Assembly (NCBI GenBank): GCA_005518205.2
Contig: RFFC02000015.1
Span: 99,213-163,212 of the forward strand
Reading direction: 5' to 3'
Origin: Hormoscilla sp. GUM202
GTDB lineage: Bacteria; Cyanobacteriota; Cyanobacteriia; Cyanobacteriales; Desertifilaceae
Length of the DNA: 64,000 nucleotides
Both the position numbers and the translations under genes were made by a program. Each line of letters begins with the position of its first letter. Positions within the stretch are counted from its first letter, which is position 1. The notes beneath the pieces were generated by a model. The model was not told the origin of the DNA. It searched no databases and was given only the letters and a program-made list of their open reading frames with translations. Positions 32,274 through 41,384 of the stretch are shown here, piece after piece.

Positions 32274-34223
32274 ATGGAAGACTGGGAATTTCCGATCCAA
32301 AAAGAGGGCATGAGGGCATGGTTGCCCCTAAAACCCCCGATCGCGCAACTAAAGTCAGGTCGCTATCGAGTAGTGGCCCGATCGCACCGCGTGCATACGG
32401 AAGTGGAAGTGCGTCTGACTTATCAGTCACAAGTGTAGCGGTTGCAAAAATGGATTCGCCATACAAACGAGAACGGTTCGATGCCGGTGTTTCCCTTCAT
32501 CCACCTGGAACCGGGTCTGTGGGAAATTAGCTGTTCTGGTAACCTGATGTCGGAACTGGTAGGAGATAGCTGGAAACATACGGTGCAGTTGCAAGTTTTG
32601 CCGGTAAAATCAGAGTCGGAAGTTGACCAACCGCAAGTTGAACTGGAAGATGAACATCCGACAATAGATCTAGAGGATAGCAGTCAAGTGGAAGGTTTGC
32701 CTGTAAACTCAGAGTCCGATTTTTCGGGCCGTCCGCGGACCGTACTTGACCAACCGACACCAGAGTTAGTGGAAGCTTCGGTACCAGTCCCGATCGGGCT
32801 ATCACTCGACCGACGAACTTACATAGCGTTTCCAGGTGAGTCCATCGCCCTTGGGGGACAAGTATATCTGGTAGAGGAAAAGGATCGCACATCCGAGTCC
32901 CAAATAGAAGCAAGAGTCAATAATTACGAATTACTGATTCTTCTGCGCCACCCAGAGAACTCCCAGACCATCAAGGAAATTCGTCAATTATTGTCCTTTG
33001 AGATCCTGCCGGGACCTTTTGAATATTCCTTTGACCTGCCCCGAGACGGCCAAACTCGCGTAATTTTGGGAGAACTGCAACTGTTTGACGTGACTTCAGG
33101 TTCGTTAATGGTAACTCAAGAGTTTACGATCGCACTGGTGGTGCATGAGTCCATTGAGACGATCGCCCAGCAGGGGAACTCCGTGCTCACTATTTTTCCC
33201 GAACAGTTGGCCCTAGGTAAAGTTAAATCAAAAGCCGACTCCCGCAAGTCCCAACCGCAAGTCAAACCTGCAGTTAATCTCTCTTTTAACTTGGCGAAGG
33301 ACCCTCCACCGCAAGAACATCGTCAGAGCAATTTTCAACCCCCACCCTACAGCCCCATACCCGATCGCATTTACGAACCAAACCCGGAAAAGTCAACTCG
33401 CAAGTCTCCCCAACTGCCCCCGATCGGCAATAAATCAGTTCCCCCCGATCGCCCGCAGGTAGAGTCGGAAAAAGATGCCAACCACGATCGGCAACCGATA
33501 AAATCTCTCAGTTTGCCCCCCATCAAAAAGCCCGATCGCCCAATAGCATCCAGTATGGAGTCGGAAGTAGTAGCTGAACCACGAGAGGGCGATCGCGCAG
33601 TTTGGTCACCCTTGGATAGAGAATTTCTGGGATTAAAATTTCAAGATCGTTTTACCGAAAGGCTGAAAATCTTGGCTGAAGATCCCGAACCCTTACAAAT
33701 ATTGGAACCCAACCCATTGACCGACTCAGGGGAAGACTCTCATGAGTCCGAGGATCTGGGGTCCGATGAATTACCAACTGACGAAATGTTTGTCTATGAA
33801 GAAATGAGCGGCGATCGCTCGGAATTAGTTGCTCCTACTCAGGGGGCGATCGAGCTTTACGAGCGGCCACCAGTGCCGAAACCCGAGTTGCAGGTGCCAG
33901 AGGGTGAATTAGTAGCAGGAGAGTCCATCATCATATTGGTAAAACTGCCTAATTTATTATCCCGTTTTTATGTTAAATTATGGGTATTAGATCCGCAAAC
34001 CCGCACCCTCTTAGAACAGCCGCGCTGGTTGACTAAATTTCAGCCTCACCTCTATCAGGACGGGATGGAAACTAATACCGAGTTTCCAGTACCTTTTGGC
34101 TGCATGGAAATTCAAATAGAGGCGATCGCAGTTGAGGTATACACTCAGCGGGAAAGCCATAAAGTGACAGTTAGTCGCATGGTAGTACCGCCTAATTTAC
34201 CGGAATTGAGAATTGAGAATTGA
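32274..34223 (+). pseudogene. Unknown protein with beta-rich ends and low-complexity middle, in-frame UAG
   Basis: ATG 32274 starts MEDWEFPIQKEGMRAWLPLKPP.IAQLKSGRYRVVARS, which reads through to TAG at 32436-32438 and continues in the same frame for 595 more codons. The upstream part has the same codon style and fits naturally, so the TAG looks like a nonsense change; otherwise translation would restart near TTG 32442. The body has a beta-rich unit (about 140-300), a Pro/Ser/Asp-rich disordered middle with DRP-type repeats, and an Ig-like C-terminal unit (VPEGELVAGESIIILVKLPNLLSRFYVKLWVLD). No family recognised. It lies 86 bp after ZorA-like paralogue 2, suggesting a functional link. Confidence 0.55.
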
Positions 34224-34248
34224 AAATTGAGAATTGAAAATTGAGAAA
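34203..34248. repeat. Tandem heptamer-type repeat (GAATTGA)
   Basis: GAATTGAGAATTGAAAATTGA is reiterated several times across the end of the unknown protein gene. A related AT-rich run (TTTTGAATTTTGAATTATGAATT) lies near 34317. This class of spacer is common in cyanobacteria. Confidence 0.7.
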
Positions 34249-34470
34249 ATCTATAAGCTGTCGCCCATTGTATAGGCCCGATCTCCTGAAAGTATTGCTC
34301 TCAATTGGTTTTCCCATTTTGAATTTTGAATTTTGAATTATGAATTGCTTAGTGGCGATCGCCCAGCCGACTGGGAATAAATGCGTTACCCTAAAGGAGG
34401 ATGCGCAATCGCCGCACTGTCGGTAAAGGCGCTCGGTGGCGCTCGCTCGAAAGCCAAAAAAGCCAGACCA

Positions 34471-35904
34471 ATGGACTTTTATATTACCTGTTTTACTTTC
34501 GGATTGTTTCTTGTCATTTTTCTGTGGGTTGGTGCCCTTGCGGCCCAAGTTTCCACCGATAGGGATGCCGACTACTTGTTGGGCGATCGCTCCTTTGGGA
34601 GAGTCTTTATTGCTCTGAGTGCTGGCGCAACGGGTAACAGCGGGTTTATCATGGTAGGAGCGGTAGGAATTGCCTACTCAATGGGCATTTCCGCTTTCCT
34701 GATGGTGCTTGCTAGTTGCTTGGGCGAACTGACGTTTTGGATGCTTTTTCCCGGGAAGATTAACCGGATATCCTCCGATCGAGATTCAAAAACCGTTCCG
34801 GAGTTACTCGGTGGTGCTGTCAAGCAACCTCAAGGCAAAAGAATCGTTACGGCAATTGCCGCTCTCATTTCCGTTGTCTTTGTCGGTACCTATACTGCCG
34901 CCCAATTTTCTGCTGCGGCCAAAACTCTCAATGTCTTTTGGGGTATTGAACCCCATCTGGGAGTAGCGATCGCCGCAGCATCTATTCTAGTCTACTGCGT
35001 GACTGGCGGTCTGAGAGCTTCCATCTGGACCGATATCGTCCAATCTTTTGTCGTCATGTTCGTTTGCTTTGGCATGTTAACTGTGGCAATTAGAGCTGGA
35101 GGAGGGGTTTGGGAAATTATTTCTCAACTTCATCAGATCGATCCTCAACTGATGAACATTACTGCCGAATTTAGCGGATGGACTTTGGTCGCCTACCTGG
35201 TAGGATTTTTCTTTTTTGGCATTGGATTTGATTTGAGTCAGCCTCAATTTCTGGTCAGGCTGCTCGCCGGACGCAGTCCGACAGAAGCTGCCCAAGCTCG
35301 ATGGATTTACTTAATTTACGTCTATTCTACTTGGAGTTCTATGGTTGCCTTCGGTATCGTTTGTCGGGTGTTAATCCCCGATATTTCCGATCCAGAACAA
35401 GCCTTATCTCTGTATGCTATGCAAAACTTCAATCCCTGGTTAGTAGGAATAATTCTCGCTGGCATTTTTTCCGTTATTGCCTCGACAGCTGATTCCCAAC
35501 TCCTGGTTTGTTCCAGCGCTCTGGGGAGAGATCTTTTCCCTTATTTGGAGACCAAAATGTCAAAAATATATGGGGTAAAATATCAGCAGTTTATTACCTT
35601 GTTGGTCGGGATAGTAGCGGCGATCGCGACTATATATCTCTCGGCTACAGTTTTTTCCTTGAGTCTGTTTGCGGTGGGGGCCTTGGCGGGTTCCATCGGA
35701 CCGGCAATGCTGATTGCGATTTTGAAAAGGCGCACCCATGCTCTGGCTTTTATCAGTACGATGTTGGTAGGATTAATGACAGCTTTAGCCTGGGAAGCTT
35801 GGGTAGATAATCAAATTATTAACGAGATTTTTCCCAGCTTCTTAATGGCTTTGTTCGTCCACGAACTGTTAATGAAGACTGTTTTTAAGAAGGCGGTGGG
35901 ATAA
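34471..35904 (+). CDS. Sodium:solute symporter (SSS/PutP-like)
   Basis: I choose ATG 34471 (MDFYITCFTFGLFLVIFLWVG), because the 30 residues upstream (from 34381) come from repeat-derived sequence and are Lys/Ala/Gly-rich. The 477-residue protein has about 13 hydrophobic segments and SSS features: DADYLLGDRSFGRVFIALSAGATGNSGFIMVG and the late GIFSVIASTADSQLLVCSSALGRDLFP, with the Ser/Thr sodium-site pair in ASTADSQ. PutP-type carriers import proline or similar solutes with Na+. Substrate not determined. Confidence 0.85.
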   Translation: MDFYITCFTFGLFLVIFLWVGALAAQVSTDRDADYLLGDRSFGRVFIALSAGATGNSGFIMVGAVGIAYSMGISAFLMVLASCLGELTFWMLFPGKINRISSDRDSKTVPELLGGAVKQPQGKRIVTAIAALISVVFVGTYTAAQFSAAAKTLNVFWGIEPHLGVAIAAASILVYCVTGGLRASIWTDIVQSFVVMFVCFGMLTVAIRAGGGVWEIISQLHQIDPQLMNITAEFSGWTLVAYLVGFFFFGIGFDLSQPQFLVRLLAGRSPTEAAQARWIYLIYVYSTWSSMVAFGIVCRVLIPDISDPEQALSLYAMQNFNPWLVGIILAGIFSVIASTADSQLLVCSSALGRDLFPYLETKMSKIYGVKYQQFITLLVGIVAAIATIYLSATVFSLSLFAVGALAGSIGPAMLIAILKRRTHALAFISTMLVGLMTALAWEAWVDNQIINEIFPSFLMALFVHELLMKTVFKKAVG

Positions 35905-36054
35905 TTTTAGATATGGGGCGATCGGGCTTTTGCCAAGGAAACCAAAAACCTCGTTCCCTGACGACCGCAGGGAACGAAATTTAGAGGATCTGCCTCCTGG
36001 GAAGACGCGAGAACGAGGGGAAACGAGGGGAAATGCTACGCCCGGAGCGAAGTT

Positions 36055-37095
36055 TTAAGGATCTTCTGCTACTGATGTATCCTCAACTGGGATGCGATCG
36101 ACGAACCGATCTAACTGTCCTACTGTCAGCGCCACCTCAAAAAGTTCCTCTAGTTGCTCCACAGTGCAAGATGTGAGGCGACTCTGTACCGACTCTGGCA
36201 CCGAGTCAAACCGATGTTGCAGCAATCGCAACAACTGCCGCAGAGCACCTTGATGAAGGCCCCGATCGAGGCCCTGTTCGAGACCTTTCTCGATGCCAAT
36301 TCTTTCCACACTGGTGATGTATTGCATCTGTTTTTCCTCCTGAAATTGATTGACTTCTTGCCAAAACTCTTTTTCTAGTTCTTGGGGCAGTTGCATGACC
36401 CAGTCAATAAACTTAAACAGGTTGACAATTTGTTCCCGTTCATAGCCTTTCTGATACAACCGCCTGATTAAAGACAATTTCCAGCGTTTGCGTTCCTGCT
36501 GTTCTCCCCGTGTTTCTTGAGCTAAAGTATGGGCCATCACGACCGTAGCAAAGGGATTCTGGCTTTCTTCTAACTCTTGCCACCTGTCTTTATAGTCTAG
36601 CAACTTCGCGATCTGGAAATTAAATGTTATCTCACATCCTAGCAGTTGCTGGCTAAATTCAGTTGGCCTCCATCCAGCATCTTGGTCCTGTGTGCCCCGG
36701 GTAGTGCGAGTAGCGCTCCCGGGGCACACAGCAGTGAGGATGGCAAAACTGGCTACTTGGCAGTTGAAAAGATCTCTGATACGATAGTTGTATGTGAACA
36801 TTCGTTCAGGAAAGGCTGTTTTGCGCTGATTCTGGACTTCTATATGCACCATCACCCACAGTTCGTCGCCATTTTTCAGCCAAACTTTTGCAAGTTTGTC
36901 TGCGACGCGCTTTCCGATCTCCGCCTGCGGTCGCACCTGTTGGAGTTCTGTCTCTAAAAATTCGTATTTTTTCGACCAGTCTATCGACCCATGGGCTGCG
37001 GGGAAAAAGAATTCCATAAATTCGGGAAAAAAGTTTCCTATGATCTCCTTCCAGGGACTATCATAGTCGGCTGTTGGTTCATTTTTAGTTGACAT
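36055..37095 (-). CDS. Rpn/PD-(D/E)XK family protein with DUF4351-type tail, carrying an in-frame palindrome
   Basis: The 346-residue protein begins YDSPWKEIIGNFFPEFMEFFFP and contains DELWVMVHIEVQNQRKTAFPERMF (E.Q catalytic-type motif), as in cyanobacterial Rpn/putative transposase-nuclease proteins. The C-terminal part (QLLRLLQHRFDSVPESVQSRL) matches the DUF4351-like end. Between FAILT and WRPTEF lies about 20 residues of foreign sequence (AVCPGSATRTTRGTQD) that comes from the palindromic element at 36690-36729. The insertion kept the frame, so the protein may still fold. Rpn proteins promote RecA-independent recombination in E. coli. Confidence 0.75.
   Translation of the reverse strand: MSTKNEPTADYDSPWKEIIGNFFPEFMEFFFPAAHGSIDWSKKYEFLETELQQVRPQAEIGKRVADKLAKVWLKNGDELWVMVHIEVQNQRKTAFPERMFTYNYRIRDLFNCQVASFAILTAVCPGSATRTTRGTQDQDAGWRPTEFSQQLLGCEITFNFQIAKLLDYKDRWQELEESQNPFATVVMAHTLAQETRGEQQERKRWKLSLIRRLYQKGYEREQIVNLFKFIDWVMQLPQELEKEFWQEVNQFQEEKQMQYITSVERIGIEKGLEQGLDRGLHQGALRQLLRLLQHRFDSVPESVQSRLTSCTVEQLEELFEVALTVGQLDRFVDRIPVEDTSVAEDP
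36690..36729. repeat. Palindromic insertion inside the Rpn gene
   Basis: GTGTGCCCCGGG is inverted as CCCGGGGCACAC around TAGTGCGAGTAGCG. The same loop is found in the palindrome at 16924-16991. Confidence 0.75.
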
Positions 37096-37233
37096 AAATT
37101 TACTCTATTCATTCTGACTCTATATTATACATTATTTTCAATAAAATTGCTTTTATGGTTGTGATGGTGGATGCTGGCTTAACCTGCTATAATCAAGTAT
37201 ATCTTATCCAAAAGGCGATCGCGAAGTGCAACT

Positions 37234-37560
37234 ATGAAATTGGCAGAATTAGAAACGCAACTCCTGGCCTTGACTCCCGCTGAAAAAGCGTCAGCCATAG
37301 GGATTTTAACTCAAAATTTAAGCAATGGTTCCCCAGGAATTACCAAGACTCCTGGGGTCTGTGGCGGTGAAGCTTGCATCGCCAGGACTCGCATCCCTGT
37401 TTGGTTGCTGGTGAGTTTTCGTCGTCAAGGTGCAACAGATGCTTATATCCTAGAAGGCTATCCCCATCTTACTGCTGCCGATCTGGTGAATGTCTGGGCT
37501 TATGCTGATGCACACCCAGAGGAAATTGAAGAGGCGATCGTCAAGAATAGGGAAGCGTGA
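37234..37560 (+). CDS. DUF433 antitoxin
   Basis: The 108-residue protein carries an N-terminal helix (ELETQLLALTPAEKASAIGILTQNL) and the DUF433 domain (TPGVCGGEACIARTRIPVWLLVSFRRQG...LEGYPHLTAADLVNVWAYADAHPEEIEEAI). It is the upstream partner of the DUF5615 gene, separated by 3 bp, so the two form a two-gene toxin-antitoxin operon. Confidence 0.85.
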   Translation: MKLAELETQLLALTPAEKASAIGILTQNLSNGSPGITKTPGVCGGEACIARTRIPVWLLVSFRRQGATDAYILEGYPHLTAADLVNVWAYADAHPEEIEEAIVKNREA

Positions 37561-37563
37561 TCT

Positions 37564-37917
37564 ATGGCAAGTTTGTATGCAGATGAAAATTTCTCACTGC
37601 CAGTAGTAAGATTACTACGCGGTCTGGGTCACGATGTTCTCACAGCTAGGGAAGCGAAGAATGCAGGACTTGGGATTCTTGACCCAGATGTACTGGCATT
37701 TGCTACGAGTAATGACCGAGCAGTTTTAACCTACGATCGGTTTGATTTTATCCGACTGCACCGCTTACAACCAGACCACGCCGGTATTATTGTCTGTACA
37801 GGCGACCCGAATTGGGAGAGGCTAGCGACACGCATTAATGACGTGATTTATGCTGAAGAAACCTTGAGAGGTAAATTGATTCGAGTCAACCTAGAGTCGG
37901 TGCAATTCGATCCATAA
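37564..37917 (+). CDS. DUF5615 PIN-like toxin
   Basis: The 117-residue protein starts MASLYADENFSLPVVRLLRGLGHDV, with the D-E-N motif of DUF5615 (Mut7-C/PIN-like) RNases, then DRAVLTYDRFDFIRLH containing later acidic residues. It pairs with the DUF433 antitoxin just upstream. The motif set looks intact, so this is one of the few complete toxin-antitoxin pairs in the window. Target RNA unknown. Confidence 0.85.
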   Translation: MASLYADENFSLPVVRLLRGLGHDVLTAREAKNAGLGILDPDVLAFATSNDRAVLTYDRFDFIRLHRLQPDHAGIIVCTGDPNWERLATRINDVIYAEETLRGKLIRVNLESVQFDP

Positions 37918-37924
37918 CGCTCAA

Positions 37925-38204
37925 AAAGGTTCAGCCATGTAAACCTCCTTCCCTGACGACCCTATTAAACGCGCATCTAGAGGATCTGCCTCCTGAGAAG
38001 ACGCTCCTGCGGAGTTTCTGGGGAACGTTGCTAGCTGTCAACTAGCAACGAGGCTGACAAGAAACCGGGTTTCTGCGACAAAATCAGGCGCCAAAGCGAG
38101 AATTAATTAAGAAACCCGGTTTCTGGCCCCCACGCGAGGAACCCCTGAAAAGTGAATTAAACTTAACTCTTGAGGAGAAAATAAAGTCGTAAAAGGAGTC
38201 TAAC
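37925..38204. other. Intergenic repeats, including inverted repeat 38059-38124
   Basis: The stretch has CTTCCCTGACGACC (also near 35952) and AAGAAACCGGGTTTC at 38059, inverted at 38111-38124 (GAAACCCGGTTTCT). No gene is seen. The start of the next gene is preceded by AAAGGAG. Confidence 0.6.
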
Positions 38205-38612
38205 ATGAATCTATCATACAAAGCGATACAGTTTCTTATTGAAGCTATTGACTATCGGATCGAATCTTACGAGGAAAGGTTGAAGTTAATAGAGGGCGTT
38301 GATGAAGATGAAGCTTCTGACATTGGCAATGATTGTGGTTTTTTAGAAGCCCTGAAGCACGATTTAACCCAGACATTGCAAAATCGCGAGACTGTTCTAC
38401 TCTCAGCAGATAGAACTGTCCGAAAAGATGAAGCCGTATCAGAGGGCTTATCTTTGCCAGAATTATTTCAGCCTGTTTTACAGTTATCAATGACCGATCG
38501 CCTCTTGCTGGTAGATGCAATTACCGAGTCTATTCGTCAGGAAACGATCTCCCCTGGCAAATCAGAGACTGCATCAGAGGAGACTTTACGAGGGAAAGTC
38601 TCCTCTGTTTGA
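38205..38612 (+). CDS. Small hypothetical protein with addiction-module-like end
   Basis: The 135-residue protein has an N-terminal helical, acidic half (YKAIQFLIEAIDYRIESYEERLKLIEGVDEDEASDIGNDCGFLEALKHDL). Its C-terminal stretch (LPELFQPVLQLSMTDRLLLVDAITESIRQE) resembles small antitoxin-like proteins of cyanobacteria. AAAGGAG lies about 9 nt before the ATG. No toxin follows. The assignment is weak. Confidence 0.5.
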   Translation: MNLSYKAIQFLIEAIDYRIESYEERLKLIEGVDEDEASDIGNDCGFLEALKHDLTQTLQNRETVLLSADRTVRKDEAVSEGLSLPELFQPVLQLSMTDRLLLVDAITESIRQETISPGKSETASEETLRGKVSSV

Positions 38613-38699
38613 GACCGATCGCCCACCAGAATGCCTAGGCGATCGCCTCCAGCAAGCCAAAAACAGCTTTCAGTTGAGAGCTGTTTTCTGAGTTTAAAT

Positions 38700-38778
38700 G
38701 TAGCCCGCGCAGGCGGGCTTTGTTCGTGTAGCCGGGCCCTTTATGGTTCGGGCGGCGAGGCAAATATGGGATGCACCC
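38700..38778. mobile_element. MITE-like element, partial copy 3
   Basis: GTAGCCCGCGCAGGCGGGCT, then TGTAGCCGGGCCCTTTATGG, ending GCAAATATGGGATGCACCC. This matches the MITE at 4222-4335 with its ISKra4-type end preserved at 38778 and the opposite end lost. Its right part supplies the last codons of the DUF2283 gene. Confidence 0.7.
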
Positions 38779-38956
38779 GCCCTTTAATCCGATCGGGAGT
38801 TTTCTGGGAGACTCTCATAATTTCAATACCTACCACATTCTCGCGATCGTCAAAGTCATAAACTATCCCAGGAGCAACCTCTTCTGATTCGATAATTGGG
38901 GAGTCATTAAGGCGCAAGTAAGCTGCATCTGCTTGTCCATCGAATTCTAATTTCAT
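38741..38956 (-). CDS. DUF2283 protein with MITE-derived C-terminus
   Basis: The 71-residue protein (MKLEFDGQADAAYLRLNDSPIIESEEVAPGIVYDFDDRENVVGIEIM) is a DUF2283 member, a small family frequent near toxin-antitoxin genes. The last dozen residues (RVHPIFASPPEP) are encoded by the MITE end, so the original C-terminus was replaced. It overlaps the upstream CopG-like gene by 4 bp, consistent with one operon. Confidence 0.75.
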   Translation of the reverse strand: MKLEFDGQADAAYLRLNDSPIIESEEVAPGIVYDFDDRENVVGIEIMRVSQKTPDRIKGRVHPIFASPPEP

Positions 38957-39255
38957 AATTTCCCCGATCGCTCCTGATGGGCATCTTCCTGCTCGAACAT
39001 CTTCTTTCGATTCTGACGCAAAAGCGCGATCGTCTCTTTTTGCCTGTCGGTTAGCGGCAAATCCTCCAAATCCTCATCATTTTTAAGAAACGGAGCCAAG
39101 AGCTTCAGGTTTTCGATCCCGCGTTTCATTTTTTCGGCATCTGTTACCAACTCACCGATGAAACTGACTACATCTGTTTCCTTTGTGGTTGCTAGTGCTT
39201 GCAGTTGCTCGTACAGTTGACCTGGCAATTCCAGGGTGACATGTTCTGTATTCAT
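38953..39255 (-). CDS. Antitoxin-like protein (paralogue A)
   Basis: From ATG 39255 the protein reads MNTEHVTLELPGQLYEQLQALATTKETDVVSFIGELV, a ribbon-helix-helix-like start shared with two paralogues at 39805 and 40160. The second half differs (LKLLAPFLKNDEDLEDLPLTDRQKETIALL). It is translationally coupled to the DUF2283 gene. It probably serves as a DNA-binding antitoxin or regulator. Confidence 0.65.
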   Translation of the reverse strand: MNTEHVTLELPGQLYEQLQALATTKETDVVSFIGELVTDAEKMKRGIENLKLLAPFLKNDEDLEDLPLTDRQKETIALLRQNRKKMFEQEDAHQERSGKL

Positions 39256-39407
39256 AGACCAATTTACTCTGTTTAACTGACATCTCAATCTAATTTTAGC
39301 ATACACCACCCATCAAGTGACCATGTTGGGGGCTGAAACCAACATGGTGCTTTTTTTGGAGGTATTGGCGAGTATACCACCGTTCTAACTACTAGAGCGA
39401 TCGCCCA

Positions 39408-39824
39408 CTACGCATCATCTTCCAACAACTTGATAAATTCAGCAGCATTTACAATTTCAAAAGCTGTGGTTTGCAGCTCCCGGAGAAAATGGCGATTCTC
39501 AGAGATTAGGTGGCTGACGTTCATCCATTCGGCAAATGCACCAATGAAGGCATCGGCTTTAGCAGGTAAACCCAAATTGATATATTTCTCAACTAAAGCC
39601 GATGGGATTGGTTCGTCAATAATCTGACCGAATTGCTCCTCCTGAAACAATCTGTAAAATTCGCGCACCTCTTCTGCGATTAAATTGCGGGTTACTTCTT
39701 TGGCAATTAAGCGGGGGATAGTTATGTGGATGTTATTCCTCACCAATATTAACAGCTTGACCTTGTCTGGATCTCTCTTCTGTAACCCTGGGATAAAGGT
39801 ACTACTATCGATACAGATGCGCAT
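39408..39824 (-). CDS. PIN-domain (VapC-like) toxin
   Basis: The 138-residue protein begins MRICIDSSTFIPGLQ, giving the first PIN Asp. It continues with TIPRLIAKEVTRNL (Glu) and PAKADAFIGAFAEWMNVSHLISENRHF, providing later Asp and Glu/Asn positions. PIN toxins cleave RNA with Mg2+. It overlaps the antitoxin paralogue at 39805 by 20 bp, so the pair is an operon. Confidence 0.8.
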   Translation of the reverse strand: MRICIDSSTFIPGLQKRDPDKVKLLILVRNNIHITIPRLIAKEVTRNLIAEEVREFYRLFQEEQFGQIIDEPIPSALVEKYINLGLPAKADAFIGAFAEWMNVSHLISENRHFLRELQTTAFEIVNAAEFIKLLEDDA

Positions 39825-40086
39825 ATTCTTCCTCGAATATCTCCTGTCGAGTCTGACGCAAACGCTCGTTTATCTCTTCTTGGGTGTCGCCTAGCTGCAA
39901 ACCCCCACGAGCTTGAATTAGCTGATACAAATTATCCAGGGTTTTTAGCCAACGTTCTCTTTGGTAGGCATTTGTGACCAACTGTTCGAGGTAGCTGACG
40001 ACATCGGTTTCCTCTGCCGTTGCTAGTGCTTGCAGTTGCTCGTGCAGATTAGCCGGCAATTCCAGGGTGACATGTTCTGTATTCAT
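39805..40086 (-). CDS. Antitoxin (paralogue B), partner of the PIN toxin
   Basis: The 93-residue protein has the same N-terminus as paralogues A and C (MNTEHVTLELPANLHEQLQALATAEETDVVSYLEQLV) and a C-terminal toxin-binding tail (LGDTQEEINERLRQTRQEIFEEEYAHLYR). Its last codons overlap the PIN gene start. It should neutralise the PIN toxin and repress the operon. Confidence 0.75.
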   Translation of the reverse strand: MNTEHVTLELPANLHEQLQALATAEETDVVSYLEQLVTNAYQRERWLKTLDNLYQLIQARGGLQLGDTQEEINERLRQTRQEIFEEEYAHLYR

Positions 40087-40159
40087 ATACTAATTTACTC
40101 CGTTGAACTGACATCTCAATCTAATTTTAGCAGAAATATTCATTGGGAACGAGGTACTA

Positions 40160-40423
40160 CTATCGATACAGATGCGCATAGTCCTCCTCGAATATCTCCT
40201 GTCGAATCTGACGCAAACGCTCGTTTATCTCTTCTTGGGTGTCGCCTAGCTGAAAACCTCCACCATCTTTAATTGACTGACGCAAATCATTCAGGTTTTT
40301 TAGCCAACGTTCTCCTTCGTAGGCATCTGTGACCAACTGTTCGAGGTAGCTGACGACATCGGTTTCTTGCAGTTGCTCGTGCAGATTAGCCGGCAATTCC
40401 AGGGTGACATGTTCTGTATCCAT
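40160..40423 (-). CDS. Antitoxin (paralogue C), orphan duplicate
   Basis: The 87-residue protein is nearly the same as paralogue B (MDTEHVTLELPANLHEQLQ, tail EEINERLRQIRQEIFEEDYAHLYR) but lacks the LATAE segment. After its stop only the first nine codons of a PIN gene remain (MRICIDSST). Tandem duplication of the antitoxin-toxin pair followed by loss of the second toxin explains this. Confidence 0.75.
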   Translation of the reverse strand: MDTEHVTLELPANLHEQLQETDVVSYLEQLVTDAYEGERWLKNLNDLRQSIKDGGGFQLGDTQEEINERLRQIRQEIFEEDYAHLYR

Positions 40424-40691
40424 ATACTAATTTACTCTGTTGCAGAGATTTGACATTTCAATCTAATTTTAGTATACACTACTGAACCTATTGTTGGTGC
40501 GTAAGCGCCTCTGTAAAATACTATCAGCTATACTCTAGGCAAAGCCTTATATATTTTTATGGTATGGAACTGTATTTCCTGGAAAAAATATCCAGTAGAT
40601 GTCATACAATAAAATAGAAGTGCTAAACAACCTGTCGGGGGTATCTCACCCCGATGATGGGGCAATAGGATCTAAAAAATCAGGAGGTTAG

Positions 40692-41384
40692 ATGGTGGCA
40701 GATAAGCAAAAACTAAACAAACCGCTATTTTCACAGCATTATCTGGATCTTAGGCTTCAGGAATGCCCGGAGTGGCAGGTGGATGTGACCGTAGGGTTAG
40801 AGCGGTTAAAAAGGCTTTATATGTCAAAAAAAGATTTGTTGCCCACCCTCAATGAGGCGCAAACTGAGGAAGTATTTATTAAACCCGTGTTGGATATTCT
40901 GGGATTTAGCCACATTCCCCAGGTAAAGACTCGCGGGAAAGGTCGAGCCCAACGACCGGACTATGCCCTATTTAACAGTGAAAGCGATCGGGATGCTGCT
41001 TATCCTCTACAAAATGACGAACCGGCTTTTTATGCCAAAGTACCTTGCGTCGCGGAAGCTAAATACTGGGAACGCCCCTTAAGCAAGGTTTCTGCTAACG
41101 AAGGACGGGATATTTATAAAAATGAAAACCCATCCTTTCAAATTGCTAGCTATCTTGCTGGCACGGGGGTTGATTGGGGTATTTTAACCAATGGCAGAGA
41201 GTGGCGACTGTATTATCGGCAAGCCTCTTCAACGGCAACGGAGTTTTATCAAGTCGATTTGGTAGAACTTCTGGAAGGAGAAGATTTAGAGCGGTTTAAG
41301 TATTTTTGGCTATTCTTTCGCCAGAAAGCGTTCGTTAAAGACCCCCAAGGACGCAACTTTTTAGGTAACTGCTCACCGCAATAG
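40692..41384 (+). pseudogene. Restriction-type nuclease/methylase gene, N-terminal part, cut by an IS66-type element
   Basis: ATG 40692 (AGGAGG upstream) opens a large-protein N-terminus. LNEAQTEEVFIKPVLDILGF, then RPDYALF and CVAEAKYW, form the D...EAK core of a PD-(D/E)XK nuclease. QIASYLAGTGVDWGILTNGREWRLYYR follows. This is the N-terminal domain of type IIG-like restriction-methylase proteins. The native frame stops at RNFL (41364), where an IS66-type element inserted. Beyond the element the frame resumes at 43445 (ERVREGSTTYATRAI) and is then lost in a tandem repeat. The methylase part is absent. Not functional as a full enzyme. Confidence 0.8.
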
